A DNA stretch of 64,000 nucleotides from an uncultured Christensenella sp. Lineage in GTDB: Bacteria > Bacillota > Clostridia > Christensenellales > Borkfalkiaceae. Location: NCBI GenBank assembly GCA_910586345.1, contig CAJUHC010000005.1, positions 1-64,000 on the forward strand, written 5' to 3'. Under the pieces are notes generated by a model that did no database searches, had not been told where the DNA came from, and saw only the letters and a program-made list of their open reading frames with translations. The position numbers and the translations under genes were made by a program. Of the stretch, positions 35,189 to 43,640 are shown piece by piece (the first letter of the stretch is position 1; the number at the start of each line of letters is the position of its first letter).

Positions 35189-35641
35189 TTACAATTTTAA
35201 CCGTATATTTTTTCTGTTTTTCAATCGGCGCTTCCGATTTTGCACCTTAATAACGCTTAAATCTTCAAAAAATTTTCTAATTATTAAATTATTTCCGTTT
35301 AAATCTTTTTCTCTTCTCTTCATTATGTCAAGATTTCTCGCAAATACCCTTAAGTACATTGCACAATATGAGCTTAAAGAATCTCGGCTTATGCAATATT
35401 CGTTAGAAATCTGTAATTGAGTCATATTGTTGTGCAGCGACAGATACCTTTTAATAAAATAAGTCTTATGATTTTCCATACGTTCCGCATCCAAAATTTC
35501 AAGGAAATATAGCGTTCCACCTATTGCCGCTATTATCTCTGCCTGTTCCGATGAATTTATATCTCTACCCTTCTTCGTTATTTCCCAAGTATCTTCAATT
35601 AAATGTCCCAATTCCGTTGTGTTCTTCTTCGGTATTCTCAT
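35189..35641 (-). CDS. AT-rich unknown protein with HTH-like segment
   Basis: A 150-residue protein that I do not recognise. The N-terminal half has GHLIEDTWEITKKGRDINSS and a hydrophobic helix IIAAIGGTLYFLEIL. The middle (TQLQISNEYCISRDSLSSY) resembles a helix-turn-helix of the sigma-region-4 kind. The last 25 residues are very basic. ATG 35641 has a GAGGAGAA site. Base composition is much richer in A/T than the regulators on its left, so it belongs to the island on its right. It could regulate the neighbouring toxin genes, but nothing proves it. Confidence 0.5.
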   Translation of the reverse strand: MRIPKKNTTELGHLIEDTWEITKKGRDINSSEQAEIIAAIGGTLYFLEILDAERMENHKTYFIKRYLSLHNNMTQLQISNEYCISRDSLSSYCAMYLRVFARNLDIMKRREKDLNGNNLIIRKFFEDLSVIKVQNRKRRLKNRKNIRLKL

Positions 35642-36020
35642 ATTTGTTCTCCTCAATATAATCCATTTAATGAACAATTGTTTGTAAATATATTATACCG
35701 ATTAAATATGCCACCTATATGTCTTATTTAAAAAATTTATTTGATTTTATTATTGATTTTTATGTGACTTTTTCATATTCATCATATTTACGTACTGTAA
35801 TCATAACCATTAAAATAAGTTATCGATTGCTAACCACTTAAGTGATACTGAAATTAATCATAGCATCACTTGCACTGCCACCAGTCTAACTGGTTTTAAA
35901 TCAACTTTTCACATATATTTAAGTTTAATACGGTTTTATTATTATTTATTAGAATTTGCTACAAGCATTTCACACACCCAGTTGTACTGGGGGGGGGGGG
36001 TAAGCTTGTAGTTTCCAATA
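35642..36020. other. Non-coding AT-rich interval with a 12-G tract
   Basis: No credible gene is seen on either strand. The notable feature is a run of twelve G at 35989-36000. It sits in the 3' half of a nested hairpin: CTACAAGC (near 35959-35966) pairs with GCTTGTAG (near 36004-36011), enclosing CCCAG/CTGGG. A smaller ACCAGT/ACTGGT hairpin lies about 100 bp to the left. Confidence 0.6.
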
Positions 36021-36053
36021 AAAAAGGCTTTACCGTAAAGGTAAAGCCTTTTT
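36021..36053. terminator. Bidirectional terminator after the LRR gene
   Basis: GGCTTTACC (36026-36034) pairs with GGTAAAGCC (36040-36048), flanked by A5 and T6. It ends the toxin/LRR transcript on the minus strand. Confidence 0.9.
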
Positions 36054-36096
36054 TATTTATTGTATTTTGTTATAATCCTCATAAAATTGTTTGCAA

Positions 36097-37149
36097 TTAC
36101 AATCGATTAAATGCGAACTCTTTATTATGTGGTAGTTCAGCCGACTTTAAATTATAATGCCGTTTATCCATTGTTCCCACATATTTCAAACGCAAGCAAG
36201 GCGTTAAATCTCCATTTTCAATGTTTGTGTCGACAAAACTTAAAAATTTTAAATTATCCATACCGTTAATAAATTCAAGTGAATTAATATTTCCGCAATT
36301 ACTTATTATCAGTCCTTTCAAATTTATTAAATTACTTAAGCAATTAAAATCCTCTATTTTTTTGCTACTTTCAAATTCTAATTTTTTTAATTTTGTGCAA
36401 TTTGAAATAGCAGAAATATCAAGCAGTTTAGGACAATATCTAATTCCCAAATACTCCAACTCATTAAGATTCTGAATATTATCCATAGTTATTAAATCTG
36501 ATTGAGTAATTATTAATTCTTTAAGATTTAATAATTCTTTAAATTCAAATTTTTTAATAGCCAGTTTTTGTAATTTAAGTGTTTTCAAGCCTTTTATTTT
36601 ATAAATCCAATTTAATTCTATTTTTTTATCGATACAATTAACCAACGACAAACATTGCAACCAATTTATTTTACTTATTATTTCGCAATCTTGACTATCG
36701 AAACACGCCACATTAAGTGTTTTTAGCTTTGTACATTTTATTATACTAATGTCTAAATGTAATTTTTGCTCATGATGAGGAATTAAATTATAAAATTCAA
36801 GTTCTTCTAAACTATCCTTTAAATTATTGAAATTTATAATTTCATCTTGGACTTGCAACTTTAAAGTTTTTAGCCTTAATGAGCATATAGGATTTAAGCT
36901 ATTACATAATGCCGTAATTTGGAGTGACTCAATTGACTTCAAATCTTCCAAAAAGGATATATCTATTTTATTTGAAAGCGAACTATTTATAAATATTTTT
37001 TTAATGCTATTTTTATTTACGTATAATATTAAATCATTTAAATATAAATTAAGCGGATAGTTCTCTTCACAATAATCAACACAAATCGTCCCATCTGAAA
37101 GGTGCCTGAAGCCTCCCCTCATTACATCACCATTTTTATAGCAATTCAT
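36097..37149 (-). CDS. Leucine-rich-repeat protein, presumed immunity protein
   Basis: A 350-residue soluble protein with no signal peptide, made of about ten degenerate LRRs of roughly 22-24 residues (LKTLNVACFDSQDCEII, LQCLSLVNCIDKKIEL, LKTLKLQKLAIKKFEF, LKELIITQSDL, LEYLGIRYCPKLLDISAI, LKKLEFESSKKI, LKGLIISNCGNI). LRR proteins of this kind occur as immunity partners beside polymorphic toxins, and this gene starts 12 bp after the GIY-YIG-like toxin stop. It is very A/T-rich. A strong GGAG site precedes ATG 37149. Immunity is inferred from position, not from sequence. Confidence 0.7.
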   Translation of the reverse strand: MNCYKNGDVMRGGFRHLSDGTICVDYCEENYPLNLYLNDLILYVNKNSIKKIFINSSLSNKIDISFLEDLKSIESLQITALCNSLNPICSLRLKTLKLQVQDEIINFNNLKDSLEELEFYNLIPHHEQKLHLDISIIKCTKLKTLNVACFDSQDCEIISKINWLQCLSLVNCIDKKIELNWIYKIKGLKTLKLQKLAIKKFEFKELLNLKELIITQSDLITMDNIQNLNELEYLGIRYCPKLLDISAISNCTKLKKLEFESSKKIEDFNCLSNLINLKGLIISNCGNINSLEFINGMDNLKFLSFVDTNIENGDLTPCLRLKYVGTMDKRHYNLKSAELPHNKEFAFNRL

Positions 37150-37161
37150 ATTTTAACTCCT

Positions 37162-37800
37162 TTAAAGATATTTCAACCCTGGACTATTAATTAAGTTATA
37201 AAAGCCTTCCGTTCCTCTTCCTACCCAACCCGCATCTTTCATCCACATTGCCTCTTGCATAAATGCCGACTTATTAGTTGCAAGTTGTGAAGGTCGCCAC
37301 TTAACAGACTTTACGGTATCTCCATACCTATTGGCATTTCTTGCAGCAGACTGCCACATACGGTCTTGTCCGCCTTTACCAATATACTTATTACCAGATT
37401 CATAAGTGATTTCATATGAGCCGTATTTCCCTTCACCTTGGATATCACGACTTATTGATGAGTCTGCTTTTAAATCTTTAACGCAAGTATTATGCACCAA
37501 TACTTTGCTCTCAGCAACATAATAAGTATGATAATCTACTACTTCAAAGTTGTAAGTGGATTCAGGCTTAGATAGCTTTTCTACATTTATTTCTTCAATT
37601 ATAACACAGGTATTATTGGATAGCAATAGCGTTTCGCCAACTTTCAAATCGCGGGCAGGTATAAATTTGTCGAGGCTTGCTACATAAAACGGGTGTCCGC
37701 CCGTACAGATTATTTCCTCGCCGTTGACGTGGATATGATACCATTCTTTTGTTTCATTCCTGAACAGCTGTACATCCTTTTTATAAAAGAGTGCCGCAAA
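37162..37800 (-). pseudogene. Orphan toxin cassette: truncated HINT plus GIY-YIG/URI-like nuclease toxin
   Basis: The frame is open from 37800 (after TGA 37803-37801) to the stop at 37162, with no ATG and only a TTG at 37647. It begins inside a HINT domain: VQLFRNETKEWYHIHVNG, GGHPFYVASLDKFIPARDLKVGE and TYNFEVVDYHTYYVAES ending VLVHN, so the first 45 or so HINT residues with the catalytic Cys are missing. The toxin follows: YEITYESGNKYIGKGG, DRMWQSAARN, FMQEAMWM and YNLINSPGLKYL, placing Y, YIG, R, E and N in the order of a GIY-YIG (URI) nuclease. It starts right after a terminator, so it looks like a silent, swappable C-terminal cassette, kept with its LRR partner. Confidence 0.65.
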
Positions 37801-37810
37801 TCAAAAAGAG

Positions 37811-37835
37811 TGAGCCCTGTACAAAACAGAGCTCA
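37811..37835 (-). terminator. Terminator between the two toxin-immunity modules
   Basis: On the minus strand TGAGCTCTGT pairs with ACAGGGCTCA (10 bp, one U-G pair) around a 5-nt loop, followed by CTCTTTTTGA. It ends the first module's immunity transcript before the orphan cassette. Confidence 0.7.
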
Positions 37836-37916
37836 TTCACAATTTTAAATTATTTAAAATTTTAGCATTATTTCACAATGATTCTTGATTAAAGGCAATT
37901 AATGAGAAGATATAAT

Positions 37917-38348
37917 TTATCTATTCACTGTTAAACAATAGCGCTTTTCGCCAAGATTTTCATGAGTAAAAGCAAAAACCCAACTATATGTTTCATCAAA
38001 TAAATAAAAATCTATTGGCAAAGTAGGTAAAATCTCTTCAACTTTGTTTGCTTGAATTTTTAAAACTGAAAAAAATGGGTACTTTAAATCTTTAATATAA
38101 ATATTGTTATCCCATAAAACATATATATCACTTGATAAATAGTTTAAAAAATCATAAATTAATTTTTCCTCAACGATTTTTGGGTTTTTAAATAAATCCC
38201 AAAAATATCCAGTATGAAATAGACCGTCAACACTTCTTAATATTCTATTATTAAAATATTCTTTATGCGTTTCGTCGCTATCTTTATCTAAAAAATTATT
38301 AATAAACTTTTGTCTTATTTCAATATAATATTTATCTTGTAAAACCAT
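37917..38348 (-). CDS. Presumed immunity protein of the first toxin module
   Basis: A 143-residue acidic, aromatic-rich protein, not recognised by name. The ending (ETYSWVFAFTHENLGEKRYCLTVNR) resembles small immunity proteins found behind HINT-linked toxins. It starts 14 bp after the toxin stop, with a GGAG site, and is as A/T-rich as the rest of the island. It would neutralise the toxin part of the 38363-39364 product inside the cell. Confidence 0.6.
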   Translation of the reverse strand: MVLQDKYYIEIRQKFINNFLDKDSDETHKEYFNNRILRSVDGLFHTGYFWDLFKNPKIVEEKLIYDFLNYLSSDIYVLWDNNIYIKDLKYPFFSVLKIQANKVEEILPTLPIDFYLFDETYSWVFAFTHENLGEKRYCLTVNR

Positions 38349-38362
38349 TATTATTCTCCAAA

Positions 38363-39364
38363 TTAATAAATTTTAGGTACAACATAATCTAGCCTTATCA
38401 TCCCTTTATTACCGCTATAAGTAAGATAATTGATATGAGGAAAAGTATGGGGATTAGGTGGTAGATGCGCTCCTTCTGCCCGAATCAAAGTTCCTTTAGA
38501 TTGTATAACTAATTTTTCAGCCTGCGCTTGAGTGGGAATACCTCCTTTCAATTCCATGATATCTCCACCTTCACGAACTGTCTTTACGTTAGCACGCCAA
38601 TCGGCATCTCCTTCCCAGCCATGTCCACCGACACCGCAATTTTGATTATGCACACAAACGCCTTGTGTGCCCACATAGTAAGTATGATAGTCTTCCACTT
38701 CGAAATTATAAGTTGTCTGCGGAGTATCATAACTTATATGTTCAATCGTTTCTACTATACCATAATTCCCGTCCGAAAGCAATACCTTTGTTCCAACTTT
38801 TAAATCTTCCGCAGATACCCATTTTTTAGTTTTGGGTAAGAAGTATTTGTGTCCTGGTGTAGATTCTATGTCAGCTCCATTTACAGTAACTTTTACCCAA
38901 TTGTTGCTTTCATTGCGGAATAACTGTTTAACGGTTTTATAACCTTGTTCGCCAGTATCCTCGTCATAAGCTAAAACTTTATCGCCTACTTCTATCTCTT
39001 CAATAGGTTTTAACCCGTTTTCCGTTTCAACAAGCGTTCCTTCTTTAAAACACTGAAAATGCGTTATTGCATTGCTCAACGCTACCGTCACGGACGCGAA
39101 CGCAAAACTTGTTATAAGCGCGTCTAACGCGTTTGTCTGTACGCTCTCACCCAACCCGTTCCAAAATCCGTGCCCTGTTATTGCGCTTTGCAGTCCCGCT
39201 ATCGTTCCGCCTACCGCCAAGCTTACCGCCGTCCCTACTGCCGTTCCTACCGCTATTTTCGTTAGTGTAGCGCTCACTGTCGCCGCAGTTGCCGTTCCGC
39301 CGCAAGGTCCCGACGTTACGCACGCTATTACCGTTGCTACTACCGCTACTATCGTCAATACCAA
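38363..39364 (-). CDS. HINT-domain polymorphic toxin, 5' end fused to a broken GH3 gene
   Basis: A reading frame of 333 residues whose natural start is not visible. Residues 1-105 are Ala/Gly/Val-rich hydrophobic pretoxin (GTAVGTAVSLAVGGTIAG). A complete HINT domain follows (CFKEGTLVETENGLKPIEEIEVGDKVLAYD to YNFEVEDYHTYYV...VCVHN), which normally cuts the chain to free the toxin. The warhead is the last 95 residues (WEGDADWRANVKTVREGG ... HLPPNPHTFPHINYLTY ... GMIRLDYV), of unknown type; the His/Pro patch may be the active site. The frame is open upstream to about 39432, overlapping the GH3 remnant out of frame; there is no ribosome site. No secretion domain is attached. Confidence 0.65.
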   Translation of the reverse strand: MVLTIVAVVATVIACVTSGPCGGTATAATVSATLTKIAVGTAVGTAVSLAVGGTIAGLQSAITGHGFWNGLGESVQTNALDALITSFAFASVTVALSNAITHFQCFKEGTLVETENGLKPIEEIEVGDKVLAYDEDTGEQGYKTVKQLFRNESNNWVKVTVNGADIESTPGHKYFLPKTKKWVSAEDLKVGTKVLLSDGNYGIVETIEHISYDTPQTTYNFEVEDYHTYYVGTQGVCVHNQNCGVGGHGWEGDADWRANVKTVREGGDIMELKGGIPTQAQAEKLVIQSKGTLIRAEGAHLPPNPHTFPHINYLTYSGNKGMIRLDYVVPKIY

Positions 39365-41133
39365 CCGTTGCCCCCAGCGCTCCCACCAGCTAACTCTTCC
39401 GTCATAGGCTCGGGGAAAGTTCCTTTGAAATTATCCCTCGAAAGAAGCGTCATCTTGCCTTCGCCGACGAGCGTCGCGCCTTTCGTTCCGTCTTTGTTTT
39501 CAACCGCAGGGTCCCAGCCGAGCGTATTGTATACGTCTTTGCCCGAGAACAGTGCTTCGACCGCGTTACCGCTGTAATCGTCTTTACCGAGAATTACGTC
39601 GTCCGTAAGTTCGGAGAGCGCCTGTCTTGCTTTTACGTTATGCGAGTCGGTCTGGAAACGAAGTTCGTATCCGGCGCCCGCGTCGAGCTCGTAAGTCGCA
39701 GAACCATTCTTGTTCTTGTCGTAATCGTCGAACGACGCAATATCCTGTACGTTGACGCTGATTGTTACGGTCTCTTCCTGTCCCGGCTGTAACAGGGACG
39801 TCTTGGCAAAGCCTACGAGAACCACTTCGGATATAGTGACTTCTCCGTCGGTGTAAGGCGCGTGCGCATAGACCTGCACTACGTCTTTGCCCGCGACGGC
39901 TCCCGTATTTTTAACCTTTACTTTTAAATCGATAGATTTCTTCGATGACCAGTTTTCAACGTTAGCCGCAGGAGTTACGTTCGTCCACTCGAACTCGGTA
40001 TACGAGAGTCCGTGTCCGAATGGATAAACTACCGCCGTATCGTAATCGAAACCTTCGTAGTTGCCGTCTTGCGCTTCGACAGCCGCGGTTTCGTAATAAC
40101 GGTAACCCATATAAATGTCTTCGCTGTATTCGACAACCGAATAACCGGTGCTTACGCCGGGAATGGAAGCCTGCATATTAGGGTTCTGACGATTGTAAAT
40201 TTCCGACGAGCCGTCTGCTTTTTGCTGACGGAAGAAAGTTTCGGGATAATCGCCCGTACCCGTAAACTGCTCGCCTTTGCCGTAACCGAACCAGGTCGGG
40301 TCCGCGGTAAGGTCTGCGGGATAAATATCAACGGTTTTACCGCTGGGATTTACCGTGCCGTTTAAAATTCTGCCGAGCGCTTTAAGTCCGTCGGCTCCGG
40401 GTCTGCCGACCCATATGATACCGTCGATTTCGTCGTCGTTTTCCATATTTCCGAGCTCCATTACGTTAGAGCTGTTGATAACGACTACGACTTTTTTGCA
40501 GTTTGCCTTAGCGAATTCGAGCAATTCTTCTTCGGAATCGGTCGTGGAATAGAGCGCGTTATGCTTCCAGCCCATATCCTCCGAACCGTACTTATTGTCT
40601 TCAACTTCTTTCGTTACCGTAGCGCAGTCTTGGGACTCTCCGCCCGTTCTCGAAAAAATTACCACCGCTACGTCGTTGTAAATCTCCATACTGCTTTTCG
40701 CAGTGCCCGAAATTTTATCGACGTTTTCCTGTCCGTATGTAGTGCCTATCTTGGAATAGTAATTTTCAAGTTCAGCGTTTACGCGGAAGCCCGCGTCTTT
40801 AAGACTGTACGCAACCGTCGTATTTCCGCCTTCCACGCTGTCCGACGAAACGCCGAGTACGCTGACCCATTCGTTTCCGTTCAGAGGAAGCGCTTTATTC
40901 TGATTTTTAAGTAAAACGGAACCTTCTTCCCCCAAATCCTCACCGAGCTTTGCCGCGGCTTTCTGAGCTTCCGCAAGACTCGTATAGTCGGAATAGTATT
41001 TTCCGCTTTCCGCGTTTACTACGTTTGCGTGAAGTCCGACTACGCTTGTTCCGAGCATAGCGATTCCCAATAAACCCGTCATACAAAGTTTAACGAACTT
41101 ATCGGTCTTCGTTTTTACCTATTTTTTGTTCAT
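39355..41133 (-). pseudogene. GH3 gene, broken: stop at codon 5 and catalytic barrel missing
   Basis: ATG 41133 stands 6 bp after GGAGGG and reads M-N-K-K-stop (TAG at 41121-41119). The same frame then continues VKTKTDKFVKLCM into a good signal peptide (TGLLGIAMLGTSVVGLHANVV) and the GH3 sandwich domain (WVSVLGVSSDSVEGGNTT) and fibronectin-like domain, as in GH3-A and GH3-B. It stops at 39355, just after SRDNFKGTFPEPMTEEL, where the other two enzymes go on to their catalytic barrel. From here the sequence changes to toxin DNA. So both ends are damaged and the enzyme cannot be active. A shorter product could start at ATG 41082, without catalytic Asp. Confidence 0.8.
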
Positions 41134-41291
41134 AGAACCCTCCTGTAAAAATTTTTTTCGGTTTATAAATAAAAACCGTTTCGAATGAAAGTTAAAATCA
41201 CAAAATGTGAAATAGTTTCAATCAAAACGAATTATATTCCTTAATAAAATTATTACAATACATATGAAACAAACGGCTTTTATTTGAATAT

Positions 41292-41323
41292 AAAATTACC
41301 GTTCTGCAACGAACGGTAATTTT
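41292..41323. terminator. Bidirectional terminator after the second LytTR gene
   Basis: AAAATTACCGTTC (41292-41304) pairs with GAACGGTAATTTT (41311-41323) around TGCAAC. It separates RR2 from the GH3 pseudogene promoter. Confidence 0.85.
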
Positions 41324-41330
41324 TTTCCAA

Positions 41331-42101
41331 TCAATCGCACTTATTTTCGTCTTCGGCGTTATACCGTCCGACGGTAAGCGAAATGTCTTTTCTGTTGCGT
41401 TTCATAAATTCGTTTCTTACGTCCTGAACCTTTTTACGGGAAATCGGAAGATTTTCGCCGTTGTTTATAATAACTCCCGTTCTGTCAATGCGCCTAATAT
41501 ACCGGTAATTGACGAGATAGCTTTTATGTACGCGTATGAAACCTGCGGAACCGAGCTTTTTTTCGAGCTCGTTCATAGAAAGTCTTATGCGTTTTTTCTG
41601 ATTGTTTTTCATAACCAGAAACTGGCTTTCCCTGAACGACTCTATATAAAGTATATCGTTTATTACGATGTTTTCCACCGCGGCTCCGCTCGTTATTTCG
41701 AGGTTGCTTTGTCCCGTTTCGCTGAATTCTTCGAAAAATATTTTAACAACTTTGCCAAGGTCCTTGCTGAAATTGCTTTTTCTGACGAACCCGTAAGGAT
41801 GCACCTCGAAAGACTCGAACACCCTGCCTTCTTCGTTGGAAATATAGATAATGTGCATATCGGGATTTTTTTCTTTGAGCCGTTTGCCGAGCTCAATGCC
41901 GTCGAACCCCTGCATATCGATATCGAGAAACAAAGCGCTGTAACTGCCTTTAGATAGCGCGGCTTCGGTTTCCGCCGAAGGCGTAAAACAGTTTATGTTC
42001 GCAGTCACGCCGTTTTCTGCGCATAACCGTTCGAGCGTACCCCTTATAGCCGAAATCGCCACTTCCTCGTCGTCGCATATAGCGAAATTAAAAATCTTCA
42101 T
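41331..42101 (-). CDS. LytTR-family response regulator, RR2
   Basis: A 256-residue regulator: receiver domain FNFAICDDEEVAISAI, phospho-acceptor Asp in ALFLDIDMQGFDG, and a LytTR domain with DILYIESFRESQFLVMKN, FIRVHKSYLVNYRYIRRI and LPISRKKVQDVRNEF. Start ATG 42101 lies behind GGGGGGAG and overlaps the kinase stop by 4 bp. It is a paralogue of RR1, with the same kinase partner type and a GH3 gene downstream. Unlike its neighbours it appears intact. Confidence 0.88.
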   Translation of the reverse strand: MKIFNFAICDDEEVAISAIRGTLERLCAENGVTANINCFTPSAETEAALSKGSYSALFLDIDMQGFDGIELGKRLKEKNPDMHIIYISNEEGRVFESFEVHPYGFVRKSNFSKDLGKVVKIFFEEFSETGQSNLEITSGAAVENIVINDILYIESFRESQFLVMKNNQKKRIRLSMNELEKKLGSAGFIRVHKSYLVNYRYIRRIDRTGVIINNGENLPISRKKVQDVRNEFMKRNRKDISLTVGRYNAEDENKCD

Positions 42102-43443
42102 ACTCCCCCCGTAATAAGACTTAACATTATCTCCGCAATAAAAACTCCGTCCTCTACCGAATACGAACACATACCGTCGTACGTTTCCGTCACTTTTCTG
42201 ACTATCTGTTTTCCGTAGCCGTGTTCTATGGGATTTTCCTTTACCGTGTTCATTTCGAGCAGTTTTTCCTTATCCGCGTTCTCGGGCAAAGGATCCGTAA
42301 CCACTATATAAAAATATTCTCCGCGGACGGTCGCCGTAACTTTTACTTCTCCCGCAATCGAATAACGCTTGCAGGCTTCGATTGCGTTGTCGATAAGATT
42401 GGTGAATACCGAACAAAGCATAACGTCGTCGAAAGGCAGTACGGGCGGTACGTTGAGTTCCGCTGTCATTTCGATACCGTTCGCGGAAGCTTTCGATTTT
42501 TCGAGATTGAGCACATTCGCCACCGTTCTGTTCGAACAGTCCACGTAAGGCAGAGGCTTGACTATCTCGGCGGCTACGCTGTCTAAATACGCGCTGAGCT
42601 CCCCGTACTGTCCGTTATCGAGCAGTATTCTCATATAAGCGTACCTGTTCTGCGATTCGTGACGCATACGGCGTATATCCGACATCGTCGCCTGCATTAC
42701 GTTCATCATATCCGCGTCCGTACGCATAAGTTTTTCCTGTAACTGCAATTGCGCTATTCTCGCGTTACCCTCTAAAACAGAATAAAACATAAGATAAAAC
42801 GCAAGTATGAATATATACAGCACCGTACCCGAAATCGCGGTATAAACGAGCGTAACTTTCTGATAGCCTCTGAACAGGTTCGTCAGAAGTCCCGAATAAA
42901 CGAATTCCGTAATAAAAGCCGTCACGCTCACGAGCATTATCAATACGACGGGAGTTTTCGGTATGCTGATAAAACGTTTGAGATTGTATTTCGTGAACAC
43001 GAATACGGTCAATAAATTCAAGAGGCTGATAAAAATTACGGCAACGGCTATTACCGTACCGTTTGCAGGCAACAAAAACGCAAAATTTTTTATGCACTCC
43101 GTCACCATAACGACGGAAGCGAATAAAAGACTTGCGGATATTATTTTTAGTTTTATCTCGTATTTACAGAAAAAGCAGGTATATAAAAGTATAACTGTCA
43201 AATAAGTTACGGGAAATATTATCCCGTTTACAAACCCGCCTATAAGAGTTGTCAGAAAAAATAAAAAACTCTCTACGATTATACAGACCGCGCATACTGT
43301 TAAGACTTTTACGGCGGCAATAGCGTAGTCTTTGCCGCCGTGTTTTATCGGAGATAAAACACGGCGGCAAACGCTATCGTCAGAATTTGAAAAAAATGAG
43401 CATAATCGGGAATTCGCGTAAAATACGTTACGAACCCGTTCAT
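42098..43443 (-). pseudogene. GHKL sensor kinase HK2, split by a frameshift at a palindrome
   Basis: The best start is ATG 43443 behind AAGGAGGAG, reading MNGFVTYFTRIPDYAHFFQIL ... FAAVFYLR and then TAA at about 43348. The minus-one frame continues without a gap as SPIKHGGKDYAIAAV ... ESFLFFLTTLIGG ... and joins the long downstream frame with the remaining membrane helices, RRMRHESQNRYAYMRILLD (phospho-His region), NLIDNAIEACKRY (N-box) and EHGYGKQIV (G-box). Joined, the protein has about 448 residues, close to HK1 (435). The shift lies within a 19-bp inverted repeat. Translation could restart further down and give a kinase lacking its first helices. Mutation, assembly error or programmed shift cannot be told apart here. 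Confidence 0.7.
43326..43366. repeat. 19-bp inverted repeat inside HK2
   Basis: TTTGCCGCCGTGTTTTATC and its exact reverse complement flank a 3-nt centre (GGA on the plus strand). It covers the point where the kinase frame changes, and would form a very stable hairpin in DNA or RNA. Coordinates are accurate to 2-3 bases. Confidence 0.75.
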
Positions 43444-43477
43444 ATTCTCCTCCTTATAATATAAAGATACCACGAAT

Positions 43478-43508
43478 TCAACAAAAAGCAAGATTTTTGC
43501 AACAAACG
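43478..43508. promoter_or_regulatory. Possible LytTR site upstream of HK2
   Basis: CAACAAA occurs at 43479-43485 and again at 43500-43506, exactly 21 bp apart, in front of HK2. The period matches the candidate site at the esterase promoter, though the bases differ, as would be expected for the other LytTR protein (RR2). Confidence 0.35.
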
Positions 43509-43571
43509 GTAACTTTTTTTCAATAAGAACCGCATTTTTCTTTCCGAACCGCGCTTTGCGCGAATAATTTA

Positions 43572-43606
43572 AAAGACGGCGCCGGCCTGATTCCGGCGCC
43601 GTCTTT
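43572..43606. terminator. Terminator at the right end of the tail element
   Basis: A 14-bp perfect stem (43572-43585 with 43593-43606), ending AAAGAC/GTCTTT, closes the minus-strand tail operon after the glycosyltransferase gene. Confidence 0.9.
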
Positions 43607-43640
43607 ATTTAATTTTTGCATACGTATAGGCTCTTGCCTC

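Noticed and set aside
35690..36000. CRISPR array or repeat cluster in the non-coding interval
   Set aside because: No regularly spaced repeats of 24-36 bp are present; only single hairpins and a G tract.
41119..41121. Stop-codon recoding (TAG read as an amino acid)
   Set aside because: TAG clearly ends other genes here (for example at 49014-49016), and only the GH3 gene would need it, which is also truncated at its other end.
43164..43370. Separate small gene in front of the second kinase
   Set aside because: It is a third frame across the palindrome with no ribosome site and runs through membrane-helix codons of the kinase; the frameshifted kinase explains the region better.
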